Shown here: one piece after another, positions 1-11,485 of the stretch
Position numbering within the stretch: the first letter of the stretch is position 1
Layout of the letters: each line of letters opens with the position of its first letter
Assembly (NCBI GenBank): GCA_037176725.1
Contig: JAZBRS010000059.1
Span: forward strand, 7,365,001-7,429,000
Length of the DNA: 64,000 bases
Reading direction: 5' to 3'
From: Posidonia oceanica
Lineage: Eukaryota; Streptophyta; Magnoliopsida; Alismatales; Posidoniaceae
Program-made: the position numbers and the translations under genes
Notes under the pieces: generated by a model
Databases searched by the model: none
What the model saw: the letters and a program-made list of their open reading frames with translations, nothing else
What the model was told of the DNA's origin: nothing

Positions 1-1084
1 GGACTGCAAACCGCCTCCACCACTTCTGGCTCACCGATCCTATCCTCTCCTTCGTCAGCCCACTTACTATCGATCCCCTCGGCCACTTACTCACCGCTCT
101 CGGCCACCCACTATGCGCCAAGGCCACTTACTCGGCCTGCCACGGTGTCTTCTCTCCCCCGGTGGACTTCCTGCTCTCACCACCACCCACTGCCATGGCC
201 GCTTGTGCTCTTGCCACCACGGCGACTTTGGTGACCTCCTGACACGCCACACTTACTCTCCTGACACCCATGACTTGACTTACACCCCTAGCCACAGCCT
301 TTCCTCCGAGGGGTGTGCCATTTTTCACCATCTTCTTCGTCGGCAACCAAAGGAGAACCCAACACTCCCGAATCCTCTTCACACACCACACACACCTCTG
401 GAAACCGGAGAAGCTTCTGAGAGATCCCCTTAGCCTTCCCGAACCTTCCTCCTCAGGCGAGAGAGCCCACAGCAGCCTCCCCTTCCGCGAGCTTGCAGCA
501 TTCCGTCCAAGCTCGCCGGCGGTCGTGCACAACTCCGCCAGGTCACGCGTAGGTACATCTTTTTCCTTCGGCACGTCCCTCACCTCCTCCCCATCGTAGC
601 CAAGCTTCACAGCTAGGCTTCATGGCTTTTCGGCCCCACAGTTGGTCGAAAATGCCATGAACACCGGTGGAAAAAGGGAGGAGGTGGGTGGAGCAATCCT
701 CGTGCCCATTTCTAGCTTTAAATGCATGATTATGTTCGTTATTGCTTCCTCATGCTTGCTAGCTAGTTAGATTTCAATTTTCAATCGATTTGACCACTAA
801 TCTTGGCCGGGAAAGATCCCGACCTGTTGGACGCACAACCTGGTGTGTCCAACATTGGACGTGCCAATATGTAGCGTCCAACACCCTTTACTGGTTTACT
901 TAGCTTCTTTTCCTTGCTGGCATGTCTACAATGATGCTTCTCTGTAGGTTTTCCTTGCATGCTTTCTTCCATGCTTCCAGATGCCATGCCATGTCTAGTA
1001 TAAAGTCTTGGTCTGGATCTATGCCATACTTCTTTATGCCATGCTCTTCTGTGTGTTGGATGCAGCTGTACCCTGCGTCCTATG
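1..1084. other. unassigned C-rich region, probably repeat-derived
   Basis: No recognisable coding domain. Positions 1-600 are C/T-rich and resemble the transcribed part of a plant LTR or a 5' UTR; open frames exist on both strands, but their composition explains them. At about 826-893 there are decayed words (TTGGACGC, GCGTCCAAC) like those of the element B LTR, with a TTTAAA box at about 718 to the left. This hints at another retroelement end, but no boundary can be fixed. Low confidence in any identity. Confidence 0.3.
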
Positions 1085-2000
1085 TGTAGATACCCCGTTT
1101 TGGCACTCCCTTCATGTTAGTATAGTCTCTTGCATTAGGTCGCTCTTAGAAGCCCTCTGCCCAATCCAGGATGTCTCACTCAAGCCAAATGTTTTCTCCT
1201 TAGTCCAAAATGTTATCCTTATCTAAGCCCCAAGTGTCGGCAACTTGAATGTTTCTTCATGTCCTGACCAAATTTGAAAATTGAACTGACTGAGGGTGTT
1301 GTACGCTAGCTCCTCCGCGTACAACGTTGGCCGCTGGTTCTACAGCGGCTAACATTGGCCGTTGGTTTTCTAGCGTCCAACAGAGCAACCTAGTCAGCCC
1401 AAAGCTTTCCTTATTTGGCCAAATCCAAAAATCATTCTTTTGCCTTCTTTGATCCTGTTGACCGATCAAAGCCATCAAAGCTGAGTTTAAACACACTTAA
1501 TGACTCCTTAATTGGGGAATCTTCTCTTATCCTGACAGTTATGTCTCGGAGGTCGTTATAAGCTGGGACTCTCGCTTATAACGTTATACGCTAGTTTTCC
1601 AGCATATAACACTTCTGAAACAGGAAATTCTGCTAACTTGGCATTTGTGTCCTTTTTTGTTCCTCCCCTGCTTCTATAAAAGCAGGGGTACCCCCATAGG
1701 GTCAGGGGACGGTTTTTTGGGGAGAGTGGAACACAATTTTAGAGGGAAATTTATGAGAGAGAAGTTGTGGAAATCAAGTGAGTTGAGAAAGAACTTTGAG
1801 AGAGCTTGAGTCCTCTTCCATCTTCAACCACACCAACGGCGTATTGCATTCTGTTGCATACCATCCATATCAAAAGGGGGTTTTCTTTTTTAATAGTTTG
1901 CATATCATATTTCCTTTCACATATTGTTGTAGCTATTAATATTCATACATAGTTGCAACTGGGGGGGTAAAACCTCTTGGGTAAGTCTTTTCCTCTTTTC
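1085..2000 (+). repeat. truncated LTR of element B family (U3 and part of R)
   Basis: Starts TGTAGATACCCCG and matches the complete LTR at 33684-35033 and, inverted, the one at 7814-9087. It contains U3 words with an AACGTT core at 1323 and 1580, then a TATA box (TATAAAAGC, about 1674). It stops at about 2000, where it meets the G-patch coding sequence in opposite orientation; the last about 400 bp of a full LTR are missing. Confidence 0.85.
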
Positions 2001-2527
2001 TCAGGCACTGCTACAGTCTGGCCTTCGTGAGGCTCCGCTGTCAACTCCCTTGCAGTCTGACCTTCGTGAGGCTTTGTTGGCAATTCAAGTGTTTGGAATA
2101 AGCCGGAAATGTTTACGTCGACTGTGTCCTCTACACCTTGGAGAGTGTGTTTGGTTGATTGCGCCAAAATAATATTTCCTAGGGGGGATGAATTCGGATC
2201 GAAGATCCCTATACTGGTAAAATGTCCTTGTAGATTCCATTGTAATGGTCGTCCGTCGGGGAACTGGTCGAAACCGAGTCCTCCTCTTCCTTCTCTGTCA
2301 CAGGCCTTTACTGGCTCCTTCATTCCCTTTCCTTCCGGGCCTAAGCCCTGGCCTTCCTTGTAGCCAATTCTCCTCATGATCTCCCATCCCACATTCATGG
2401 AGGGTCTTTTGCTTTTTGAGAGTTCCTTCTTCTTGTGAAATAGCCTAGGCCTGGCCCACTTGTCTCTTAGCTTGACCATAGATACTACGTTCTTGCCCTT
2501 TTCGGCACGGGTTAGCTTTTCTCGCAC
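1943..2527 (-). pseudogene. G-patch domain segment of the Gag-Pol polyprotein
   Basis: The translated segment carries a G-patch signature (VGWEIMRRIGYKEGQGLG, then EGRGGLGFD), a glycine-rich RNA-binding motif that follows the protease in several plant Ty3/gypsy polyproteins. It is in frame with the upstream protease-like segment apart from a TAG at about 2531. A short PHEGQT repeat follows. The last 20 or so codons read into the LTR remnant at 1943-2000, so the natural C-terminal continuation has been lost at the inversion breakpoint; its likely continuation is the pol region at 9317 and beyond. Confidence 0.75.
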
Positions 2528-2533
2528 ACTGAA

Positions 2534-3190
2534 CTAGTGTGGCAGATATATCACATTTGCCTCTGCTTCTTGGCCTGGTATGTCCCCTACTATCTTGATG
2601 ATTTTCCCGTCGTGAGGGAATTTCAGGCATTGGTGCCGAGGAGATGATACTCCTTTTAAACTGTCCAGCCATTGTCTCGCTAGGATGATCTGATATGAAA
2701 CATTTATGTCTATGACGATTAGTTGGGTTAGAACTTGAGCTGGTCCTATCCTTATCTTTGTGGTCCACTTGCCGTGTGCCTTTCTTTTGTTGTCATCATA
2801 CCCGGCAATTGTCATATCAATGGGGGTTAAGGAAGCCTCATTTACGCCCAAGGCTCATATTGTATTTAACGAGCAAATATTCATTGATGCACCAGTATCT
2901 ATGAGCACTTCAGAAATTAAGTAATTGTTTATAGAAATGGTTACATTCAATGGTGCTTTTCTCCTCTCTATTGGCGCCAACTCGCTATCAGCAAAGGTAA
3001 TGACAGGCTCTACAAAGGCCGCTGTAGTTATAACATGGAGTTCCTTCACTGGCATTTCTGGGGCAACTTGGGCCCTCTCTAGCACTTCTTGTAGAGCTTT
3101 TCGGTGTTGATTTGAGCTGTTTATGAGGTCATAGATTGAGATCCTAGCCTGCGTCTTCTTTAATTGCTCTAAGATGTCATATTCCATCGA
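2534..3190 (-). pseudogene. second retropepsin-like protease domain
   Basis: Contains an intact aspartic-protease motif, VLIDTGASMNIC (DTGAS at about 2885-2899), then a flap and C-terminal region ending in ILARQWLDSLKGVSSPRHQCLKF cut here only by one TGA at about 2852. This is the usual single-aspartate retropepsin fold that processes Gag-Pol as a dimer. It is the domain nearer the G-patch, the normal place for protease in Tat elements. A separate, more decayed protease-like domain lies just upstream in the same reading direction. Confidence 0.7.
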
Positions 3191-3198
3191 CCTGGATC

Positions 3199-4190
3199 CT
3201 ACTTCAGGTCTGACCGGCTCTGCTTGCTCTGCTGGTGGTACAATCCGGTTCGACAGCCTCCCTCCTCTGGTGATGGGCGCAGCAGTCTAATTTTCTTTGC
3301 ACGGGTCGCTGGATGCTCCCTTCTTGAGCGGCCAGGCGAAGACGGACTCCCTCCATATAGGTCCACCAAGCTCTGGTGGCTTTGTGGCCCTAGCTTGTTA
3401 CTCTGTTGACACTCGAAAGATTGGGGATGACGGAGTAGTAGTGCTCCGGAATACTGAAGTGTTGAGGGCCGGCAACTGATTTGATGTTGGCCTAGCTGCT
3501 TTAAAGATTGGGGAGACCAGTGGCGACAGCGGCTTGGGAGCCCACAACGATGATTTTCTCCATGGCAGACATTGCGACTCCTCTTCTTTCCGAAGGGTTG
3601 CAATTTGTGGCTCGGGCATCTTGAATGTGCATAGAATCCCCGGTCGATTAGCTGGATTGCTGACGACCGTTCCTTGGTATTTGAATTTTAGCATTTAATG
3701 GACTGAAGATGCTACAGCCCCGACCTCTGCTAGCCAAGACCTCCCTAGAATGAGTGGCTCCAGGACTTCTTCCTTCATAATGATCACCGAAGTGATACTG
3801 GTCAACGGACCGACTGTGATTTCCATGGGTATTGTCCCTAGTGCCAATTTCTCTTTCTGATCAAACCCAGTGCATATAAAGGGGGTTCTATCTAGCTCAC
3901 CTTCATTTAGCCCTAAGCTCCGGAGTGTGGAGAGAGAACTGAGGCTTCAGCTTGCTCTAGTGTCAACCAATACTCCTTGTAGCACATGGTCATTGATGCC
4001 CACTGTGATAACAAGCGGCAGCTCTTGCTTATGTGGGGGTGGAAGCTCCGACTCTTTGAAGACTATATTTTCTCGTTCAAATCGTTGATTGGCTTTTTAA
4101 ACTTGGCTTTCTTCCTTCATATCCTCTTGTGGTCCCTCCACTACTGCTGTGAGGTTGAACTGGCTAAGGAGATCTTTCACTGTTAGCTCC
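3199..4190 (-). pseudogene. first retropepsin-like domain (active-site glycine lost) and linker
   Basis: About 4030-3690 reads PLVITVGIND, then GVLVDTRAS where DTGAS is expected, then ILGRSWLAEVGAVASS followed by a hydrophobic strand. The order matches a retropepsin domain, and it resembles the second domain at 2534-3190, so the two look like a tandem pair. The Gly-to-Arg change in the catalytic triad and a TGA two codons later would make it inactive now. The linker (3690-3199) is serine/proline-rich and unassigned. Whether this domain was ever active cannot be told from one copy. Confidence 0.6.
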
Positions 4191-4282
4191 TCGTCTGCCT
4201 CGCTGTCCCAATCATCATCTGAGATTACTTCCCAATGCTCAGCTTCGCTGTCCCAGTTCACTTCTGGTATAGCATGGTTGCC

Positions 4283-6246
4283 CTAGTCCTTTGATGTTAA
4301 TGGATTAGGGAGCTGTTCGTCCTGGAATGCCACGATTTGGTGCTTGGGGAGAGGATCACTGTAGACCTGTTGAGACGTCCTCGTCTGCTTCCTCTGTTTG
4401 GCTCTTTTCACCAGGACATCCCATTCAAACACATCTGCCTCTACCATGTCATAGACTATGTCTCTGAAAGTCCAACAGTCATTGATGTTGTGACCATGTA
4501 CCCTATGGAACGGGCAGTATTTGTTCTGGTCACAATTTGGCAATTTAGGCATGGCTGGCGGGAGTTCAATTGCTTTTGCCTCCTTTAGCTCTATGAACAT
4601 ATCTGCCAGTGTGACCAGTAGAGGAGGGTAATGGTCTCTTCTTCCCTTTTTGCGTGGTAATAGATGTGGAGGGGGAACATTGTGATAACCGTCCCCGTTT
4701 CCAGTGTTGTTAGGGGGATTTCTGGTGTTGGCCTGGCCATTTTGATTGCCCCTAGTCCATTGCTGCCGGGGAGCATTCCACATAGGACGGATTTGTTGCT
4801 GAGGGGAAGGGTTATTCCATGCCTGCTGTTGCTGAGGAGGGCGGCTCCATGCTTGCTGTTGCTGAGGAGGAGGGTGACTCCATGCTTGCTGTTGCTGAGG
4901 AGGAGGGTGGCTCCATGCTTGCTGTTGAGGATGGCTCCATGCTTGCTGTTGAGGAGGAGGATGGCTCCATGTTGGCTGTTGTGAAGCTAGTATAACCCTT
5001 TGTTCGAATGGCCTGGGTGCGGAGCCCATCTTGTTGACGACTCCAGTCACGTCCTCTACTACCTGTGTTTTTCGGCTCTTCTTTGGCTCCTCCATGAATT
5101 AATGCAGATTTTCTTTAACGGAGGCCGCCACTTCATATAAGGCCGTTACATTGGAACAGTAGGCATTTACGAGTCCCTTCTTCATCGGTCCAGTAGTGTT
5201 TGCAATGAGGGTCTGGACCACCTGTCTCTCTGGAATGGACTGTCCTGATCTGGTCGCCATTTCCCGCCATCTGTTGGCGAATGTCACCCAGCTTTCACCT
5301 TGCTTCATGACCTCCTTGCTTAGGTCGTGGAAGGTTGGCTTGGGGTCTATCTTGTGCTGGTATTTTGTGAGGATGCTCTCTCTGATTTTATCAAAGCTGC
5401 TGAGGTCTTCCTTGGAGAGAGTGAGAAACCAATCCATGGGCTCTCCTTCGAGTGAGTAGAAGAACAGGTGTACAACAAGCTCCAAATCATGGAAGTAGGG
5501 GGCTGACTCCATTTGGAACCGCACTAGGTGACTGAGCGGGTTAGTGGTTTCGTTGAACTTGGGAGTCTTCGGGTACTTGAAGCCCGGAGGTAACCTGAAT
5601 GGGGGAAACCGGCTCATATCAAAGTTTGTCGGAGCCTAGGTATGTACCCCTAATGCACTGAGCATTTTTCTCATTTCATCTAAATTTGCTATCCCGGCTG
5701 ATGGTTCTGCTGCTGATGATGGTAGCTGTTGCAGAAGTGTTGAGGTATGACCTGCTCGTGTCGCGGGGGAGACGCCTGATGGTGGTGATGATCTGGCCGA
5801 GGCTAGTTGCCTGCCATAGGTGGTTGGAGATGATGTCTTGGATAGACTCCTTCCTTGTACTCGCCATGTGGCATGTAATTTTGTTCCTAAATAAAGGGGT
5901 TGGCCCTTGAGTTATAAGCTCCGTTGAGCGCTGTACCATGACCTATGTGGTTTGTGTCCTTCGGTGGTTGCCATTTTGTCCCTGGTATAGATCTTCAAGG
6001 GTATGGTCCGCAACTGGCCTTCGTTGTCCTTCATCGAGGTGGCTGCTGGAGGTTGTTCTGACATGGCCCCATAGGGGTTGATGTTTCTTTGTTTAAGAAC
6101 TGGTACATGGCTTTGTACTGGATCGAGTCTGGATCCAAGGCTTCTCCAGTGATCGGATGGTAGATTGTGGGCTCCTTTTTCGAGGTACTTACTGAGTCTG
6201 ACCTCTCTCTTTTTGCCTGTTCAGCTTCAAGGATTTGGTTCATCAT
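4283..6246 (-). pseudogene. gag: gag (Tat-type capsid/nucleocapsid)
   Basis: Frames joined across stops give the Gag core (about 5617-5099: LPPGFKYPKTPKF, LFFYSLEGEPMDWF, FANRWREMATRS), the Retrotrans_gag-type capsid domain. A repeat-rich linker of PPPQQQQAWSH units (about 4980-4800) follows, then a knuckle KYCPFHRVHGHNINDC of CX2HX4HX4C form. The N-terminal part (6246-5640) is shifted and stopped several times. A TAA at about 5096 separates capsid and knuckle. The start at 6246 is the first ATG with gag-like content and is uncertain. The product would form the virus-like particle and bind genomic RNA. Confidence 0.75.
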
Positions 6247-6337
6247 TGTAACAGCTTTTGAGATGGAATTGGCTTTAAGGCATAATATGCCTCAGACAGC
6301 GGCGTATATCTTGGACGCAGTAACCTGGGCATCCAAC

Positions 6338-6507
6338 GATCCCAGTTGTATTTCCTCCTGTTCTTTTCCTGTCTTCTCTTTTCCTCTCTTTTTTCCTTTT
6401 TTCTCTCTCCTTTTTTTTCTTTTTTTGTTTTCTCTTTTCTCTTTTTTTTTCTTTCCTTTTTTTTCTTTCTTTTTCCTTCTCTCTTTTCCTTTTTTTTTAT
6501 ATATAAT
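6338..6507. repeat. pyrimidine-rich simple sequence in the gag leader
   Basis: About 170 bp of nearly pure C/T on the plus strand (purine on the element's sense strand), followed by an ATATATAA box at about 6499-6506. Read on the minus strand, that box lies upstream of gag. Confidence 0.7.
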
Positions 6508-6689
6508 GGAAGGGTTACAAGTGCTTACAAAAAAGGAATTACAAAATCTTTCGATTTAATACAGGCTCCTCAAAAGTAAAAACTGAATATAAAACTGCTA
6601 CTGTTCTGTTTATGGTTTTTTTTTTCAATGTTTTACCCTGCATTTAATCCACACAGAAAAGCTAAAAATAAACAGCCAAGAAAAGAATG

Positions 6690-7532
6690 TGTTAGACGTG
6701 CTATTTCCTGCGTCTAACGTTAGACGCAGAGATTTCAGCGTTTAACACCCTGTTTCAGAAAACTTCACAGAAACACTTTCAAATAGTGATTTAAAATTTT
6801 GATTTATGTTTTCGCTTTGAGATTAGTGTTTTAAACCTACTGTAGCTCTCTGGGTTCCTTAAGGCTTAGGTATGGCTCTTTTTTTTTTTTTGGGTTTGCT
6901 ATGGCTCCTCACAAAATGGGTAAAAGATTTCTCTTTTTCTTGGTACTGCCCCTATCTCAACTCCTGAGAATCTTTGGGGAGCCTGAATACACTTAGGTGC
7001 CTACCCCGTAGAGGTAGAGCCCAGCGTACTTAGGATTGATCGGGTCTCTCACGTATCAACAACAATAAAATAAACAAACCACCGAAGGGGGGGAAGAATG
7101 CAAATCTAGATTTGGATTTCTAACTTACTTCCACAGGGAGCAAGGGAGAGAAGAGTGCCTCTTGTGAAAGCAAGTGACAACACAAACACCTCTCTTAAGT
7201 CCTTTGCAACAGAGATGCTAAGGATTCAAGTGGTTACTTTGTGTAATCCAAGAAAAGACACAATCAAATTAGTTCCTTAAATAGGGCCATGCAAGTCATT
7301 CAGAAAAATTCGATTTTTATTTGTTTTTTTTTTTGTAAAGCACCCAAAGGAAAATGAGGTTCCGGTCCCTACGATAAACCCGATCACCTCACACTTCAGT
7401 CCTTGGGCCAGTTATGAAAAGAGAACTAAGAAAAAATTTAAAACAGAAATGTTTCTGTTCAGTGGTCGTTAGGCGTGGTGAATGGAGCATCTAATGTTAG
7501 ACGTGCCAGATCACACGTATAACGTACTGACA
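6690..7532 (-). promoter_or_regulatory. word clusters in the gag leader of element B
   Basis: Two groups of the LTR words occur between primer site and gag: 6691-6746 (GTTAGACGTG, a 22-bp perfect palindrome centred on AACGTT at 6708-6729, and GCGTTTAAC) and 7461-7532 (GTCGTTAGGCG, CTAATGTTAGACG, CGTATAACG). On the minus strand they precede a TATA-like box at about 6500 and gag at 6246. They may mark a secondary promoter, but transcription is not shown. Confidence 0.4.
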
Positions 7533-7789
7533 GAGTTTTTTGCAGAAAAATGATGGCTTTTACAAACCACCTCCATTCCTGAGAATCCCAGAGAAAAGGA
7601 GAGGTGATTTTAGTTATTTGGACGTGAAAAAAATGAGAAGGGTCACTACGCCTCAAAACACTACGAGGACTTTTACCGCTACCTTAAAACTTATGAAAAA
7701 AAAAAAAAAACTAACAAAAAACTAGAAATGAAGATAACAAGGAAGATGAAGAAGAAAGAAATTACTCACCTTGCACGCAGGCACTTTTA

Positions 7790-7811
7790 GCAGTCCCACC
7801 ATGATCACTAC
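7790..7811 (-). other. primer-binding site, degenerate
   Basis: Directly after the LTR end, the minus strand reads TAGTGATCATGGTGGGACTG, a decayed form of TGGCGATCACGGTGGGACTC found at the same place in element C (24400). A splice-donor-like CAAG/GTGAGT follows at about 7775. The cognate tRNA was not identified. Confidence 0.65.
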
Positions 7812-7813
7812 AC

Positions 7814-9087
7814 TGTGGATATGGGGTTTTGGAGGAGAAGAGGCTTGTTTCAGCTCTATTTGCTCTTTCTCGGGGTCCCCTTTTTGTATCCAACTCTGTC
7901 ACTCCACAGGTGATGGAATTGGTGTGATTGCCACTCTCGGTTCGCTTTCGTTGGCCCTTGAGACGCCTTGGGAGATGTGATATGGTTGTGGGTTCTGCAA
8001 CCTTGGGACACCACCTGCATTGCCCAAGGGTGCCCGTGCTTGGTAAGTTTCTTCTTCTTCTTCTTTCTTGTAAAACATATTTAAAGATGCGAATTAACAA
8101 AGTGTAGTATATGATTCAAAGCAAATAAAAAAAGTGACATGAAATAAGAAAAAAGGAAAAGACTTACTCGAGGGGTTTTAGCCCCCCGGTTGCAACTATG
8201 TATGAATATGACTAGCTACAACAATATGTGAAAGGAAAAATGATATGCAAACTATTAAAAAAGAAAACCCCCTTTTGATATGGATGGTATGCAACAGAAT
8301 ACAATACGCCGTTGGCGTGGTTGAAGATGGAAGAGGACTCTAGCTCTCTCAAAGTTCTTTCTCAACTCACTTGATTTCCACAACTTCTCTCTCATAAATT
8401 TCCCTCTAAAATTGTGTTCCACTCTCCCAAAAACCGTCCCCTAACCCTAGGGGGTACCCCTGCTTTTATAGAGGTAGGGAACAAATGCTAAGTCAGCTGA
8501 ATTTCCTGTTTCAGAAGTGTTATACGCTGGAAAACTAGCGTATAACGTTATAAGCGAGAGTCTCAGCGTATAACGACCTCCGAGACATAACTGTCAGGAT
8601 AAGAGAAGATTCCCCAATTAAGGAGTCAATAAGTGTGTTTAAACTTAGCTTTGATGGCTTTAACCGGTCAATAGGATCAAAGAAGGCAAAAGAATGATTT
8701 TTGGATTTGGCCAAATAAGGAAAGCTTTGGGTTGACTAGGTTGCCCTGTTGGACGCTGGAAAACCAGCGGCCAACGTTAGCCGCTGGTCCTGTTGGACGC
8801 TGGAAAACCAGCGGCCAATGTTAGCCGCTGTAGAACCAGCGGCTAACGTTGTATGCGAAGGAGCTAGCGTACAACACTCTTAGTCAGTTCAATTTCCAAA
8901 TTTGGTAGGACATGAAGAAACATTCAAGTTACCGACACTTGGGGCTTAGATAAGGATAACATTTTGGACTAAGGAGAAAACATTTGGCTTGAGTGAGACA
9001 TCTTGGATTGGGCAGAGGGCTTCTAAGAGCGACCTAATGCAAGAGATTATACTATCATGAAGGGAGTGCCAAAACGGAGTATCTACA
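7814..9087 (-). repeat. complete LTR of element B family, minus orientation
   Basis: Reverse complement of the family LTR: begins TGTAGATACTCCG at 9087 and ends CCACA at 7814. U3 carries AACGTT words at 8844-8850, 8773-8778 and 8544-8549, then a TATA box (TATAAAAGC, 8462-8470). It is bordered on one side by a primer site and on the other by a purine tract, so it sits between two internal regions, as in a tandem element. Confidence 0.88.
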
Positions 9088-9317
9088 GATTGCCCCTCCT
9101 TGAAGATGGCTTCGGCACGAAGCTATCTATAAGGCAAGACGATACCCCCGTGTGGCACTACCTGGAGATCTTAAATGAAATCTAATGCCTGCTGCCACCA
9201 GACTTGGTTGGGACACAAAGAGGGTCGGCTAAAGAAACACGGCCTAGGGGATTGCCTAAGGGGAATAAACTAACGACATGACACGGGAATTGCCCGCGGG
9301 GGTCAAACAAACGACAT
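9088..9317 (-). other. 3' end of internal region with polypurine tract (minus)
   Basis: Homologous, inverted, to 33440-33683. On the minus strand it has two GACCCCCGCGGGCAATTCCCG-type repeats and ends AAGGAGGGGCAATC directly before the LTR at 9087. Confidence 0.8.
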
Positions 9318-9430
9318 GCCTCCTCTAGCTCCAGACATTTCTTCCTCTTTGGAGCAAAGGCCAGGGCAAACCTTACGCAAGTCACAACGACTCGTAGACA
9401 GGGTCCACCGCCTCACGGCTGATCTCTCTG

Positions 9431-11485
9431 ATGGCCTGCAACCTCAAAGACTTGAAGTTGACCCCGATTCAGGGGTCGACCATGAGCTTTTCGAAGATGA
9501 TGGGAACGTCGACCACGACGAGCCCGCTTAGAAAGGCTCCTACCTTTACTGATGGAGGTAACTCTAGGGGCATCCCCCTAGATGCTGCAATTAAAACTTT
9601 ATTTAATTCTACATTGTTTTCATTTCCTAGGAATAAAAGTAATTTACTTTCTATTTACAATAAGGGAGAGGATCATCATGTTAGTTCTAGCAGCTCGCGG
9701 TCAACTTCGACCACCGCTTCCAAAACTGTGCACGTGTGTCAATACACAGAGGCATTGCCTCAGGAGTTGGCTACTACTAACATGGTTTTCCTAGTAAAAG
9801 AATTTCACCGGTTTGGGAAGTGTGTAGGAATGGAGGCATATGAGCTGGTTAACTGCAGTGATGAGGAAGAAGATCAAGAGGCCGACTCAGATCTCCTTAA
9901 GCATCTCATCGACAAGTATGATGAGCAAACCAAAGCAGCTGAAGATGAGACCGTGGACGTCAATCTGGGAACCATCAAAGAGTCAAAACCAATACTCATA
10001 AGTGCAAGCTTGAGCCCAAAAGAGCGGGAGGAAATGGTCCAAGTCTTGAAAGAATTTGTGGATGTGCTGGCCTTCAAGTTCGAGGATATGCCTGGTCTAC
10101 AATCAGCCCTAGTGGAACACCTGCTTCCACTAAACTCTGGAACCAAACCCGTCAAGCAGAAGTTAAGGCGACTAAGGCCGGAACTCGCCCTTAAAGTCAA
10201 GGAAGAAATTGACAAACTCAATAAAGCGAAGTTCATCAGGGTGGTTGTGTACCCTAGTTGGGTCGCAAATATAGTACCAGTGGCCAAAAAGGATGGGAAG
10301 GTTCGGGTTTGCATTGACTATTGCAACTTCAACGCCGCCTGTCCCAAAGATGACTTTCCTTTGCCACATATTGACTTGTTAGTAGACAATACAGCAGGAT
10401 TTGAGATGCTATCTTTCATGGATGGTTTCTCCGGTTACAATCAGATTAAGCTAGCGGAGGAGGACCAAGAGAAGACGTCATTCATCACACCATGGGGGAC
10501 ATACTGTTATGTAGTCATGCCATTCGGTCTCAAGAACACCGGCGCAACATATCAGAGAGCAATGATGGCCATCTTCCATGACATGATGCACGATTGCATG
10601 GAAGTGTATGTTGATGATATCTTGGTCAAATCAAGAACAAGGGAGGCACACTTTGAGGCGCTAAGAAGACTATTGAGCAGGGTAAGGCAATATTAGCTAA
10701 AAATGAACCTAAAGAAATGCGTGTTTGGGGTAACTGCCGGGAAGCAACTGGGCTTCATCATCAGCAAAAGAGGAATCGAAGTGGACCCATAGAAGGCTAG
10801 AGCAATAGCACAGATGCCTCCGCCCCGAAACATCAATGAACTCAGGAGACTTATCGGCCGCTTACAGTTCATTAGGAGATTCATTTCACAGTACGTAGAT
10901 CGATGTAAACCATTTTATTAGTTATTGAAAGGAGGAAGGGAATTTACCTGGGATAAGAAAAGCCAGAAAGCTTTTAATGAACTCAAAGCATACCTCATGA
11001 ACCTCCCAGTCTTGTCAGCACCCATGTTAGAGAAGCCTTTGCTACTCTATGTGGTAGTCACAGCATCATCAATAGGGGTAGTGCTAGCTCAACATGATGA
11101 GGATGGAAAGAAGGAAAAAGCCATCTACTACTTGAGTAGAACCTTCCTAGGTTATGAAGAGAAGTATATGGCCATAGAAAAGCACTGCTTGGCCTTGATA
11201 TGGGCATCTCAAAAACTGAGACACTACTTCCTATCCCATAAAGTCTGTTACATCGCTAAGATGGACCCAATCAAATATATGTTCGAAAAGCCAGCCCTCT
11301 CTGAAAGATTGGTAAGGTGGCAATTCCTCCTCACTGAATTAGACTTGCAATCTGTGTCCCAGAAAGCGATCAAGGGGCAAGCCATTGCAGATCATCTGGC
11401 AGAATTACCGATAGAGGATTATCAACCAGTCCGAACAGACTTCCCGATGAGGAAATACTGGAAATACAGGCCATCGAGTCTCCCA
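9431..11485 (+). pseudogene. pol: pol: reverse transcriptase and first RNase H
   Basis: One reading frame with TAG codons at 10694, 10790 and 10919. RT core: VKQKLRRLRPELALKVKEEI, then VPVAKKDGKVRVCIDY (about 10270-10320), FMDGFSGYNQI (about 10418), and the catalytic YVDDILVKS (about 10608). From about 10935 comes the RNase H/connection region (FTWDKKSQKAFNELK, YYLSRTF, KHCLALIWASQKLRHYF). The enzyme copies element RNA into DNA in the cytoplasmic particle and removes the RNA strand. The N-terminal 250 residues are acidic linker. The start at 9431 is only the first ATG; the natural polyprotein continues from the G-patch that is now inverted. Confidence 0.85.

Larger units (their letters stand above)
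2001..9317 (-). other. inverted segment: 3' internal end, LTR, leader, gag, proteases, G-patch
   Basis: On the minus strand this reads in the normal order of an element: 9317-9088 (3' end of an internal region with purine tract), 9087-7814 (LTR), primer site, leader, gag, two protease-like domains, G-patch. Immediately right of 9317 the pol region reads on the plus strand. The right breakpoint lies where homology to the 33440-33683 region ends; the left one is where LTR homology ends. The simplest reading is one inversion of about 7.3 kb inside an element that was already tandem (LTR remnant followed by internal end plus LTR). Confidence 0.7.

Noticed and set aside
128..610. 160-codon minus-strand open frame near the left edge
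   Set aside because: GC- and purine-rich composition alone can keep it open; overlapping frames on the plus strand are open too, and no motif is recognisable.
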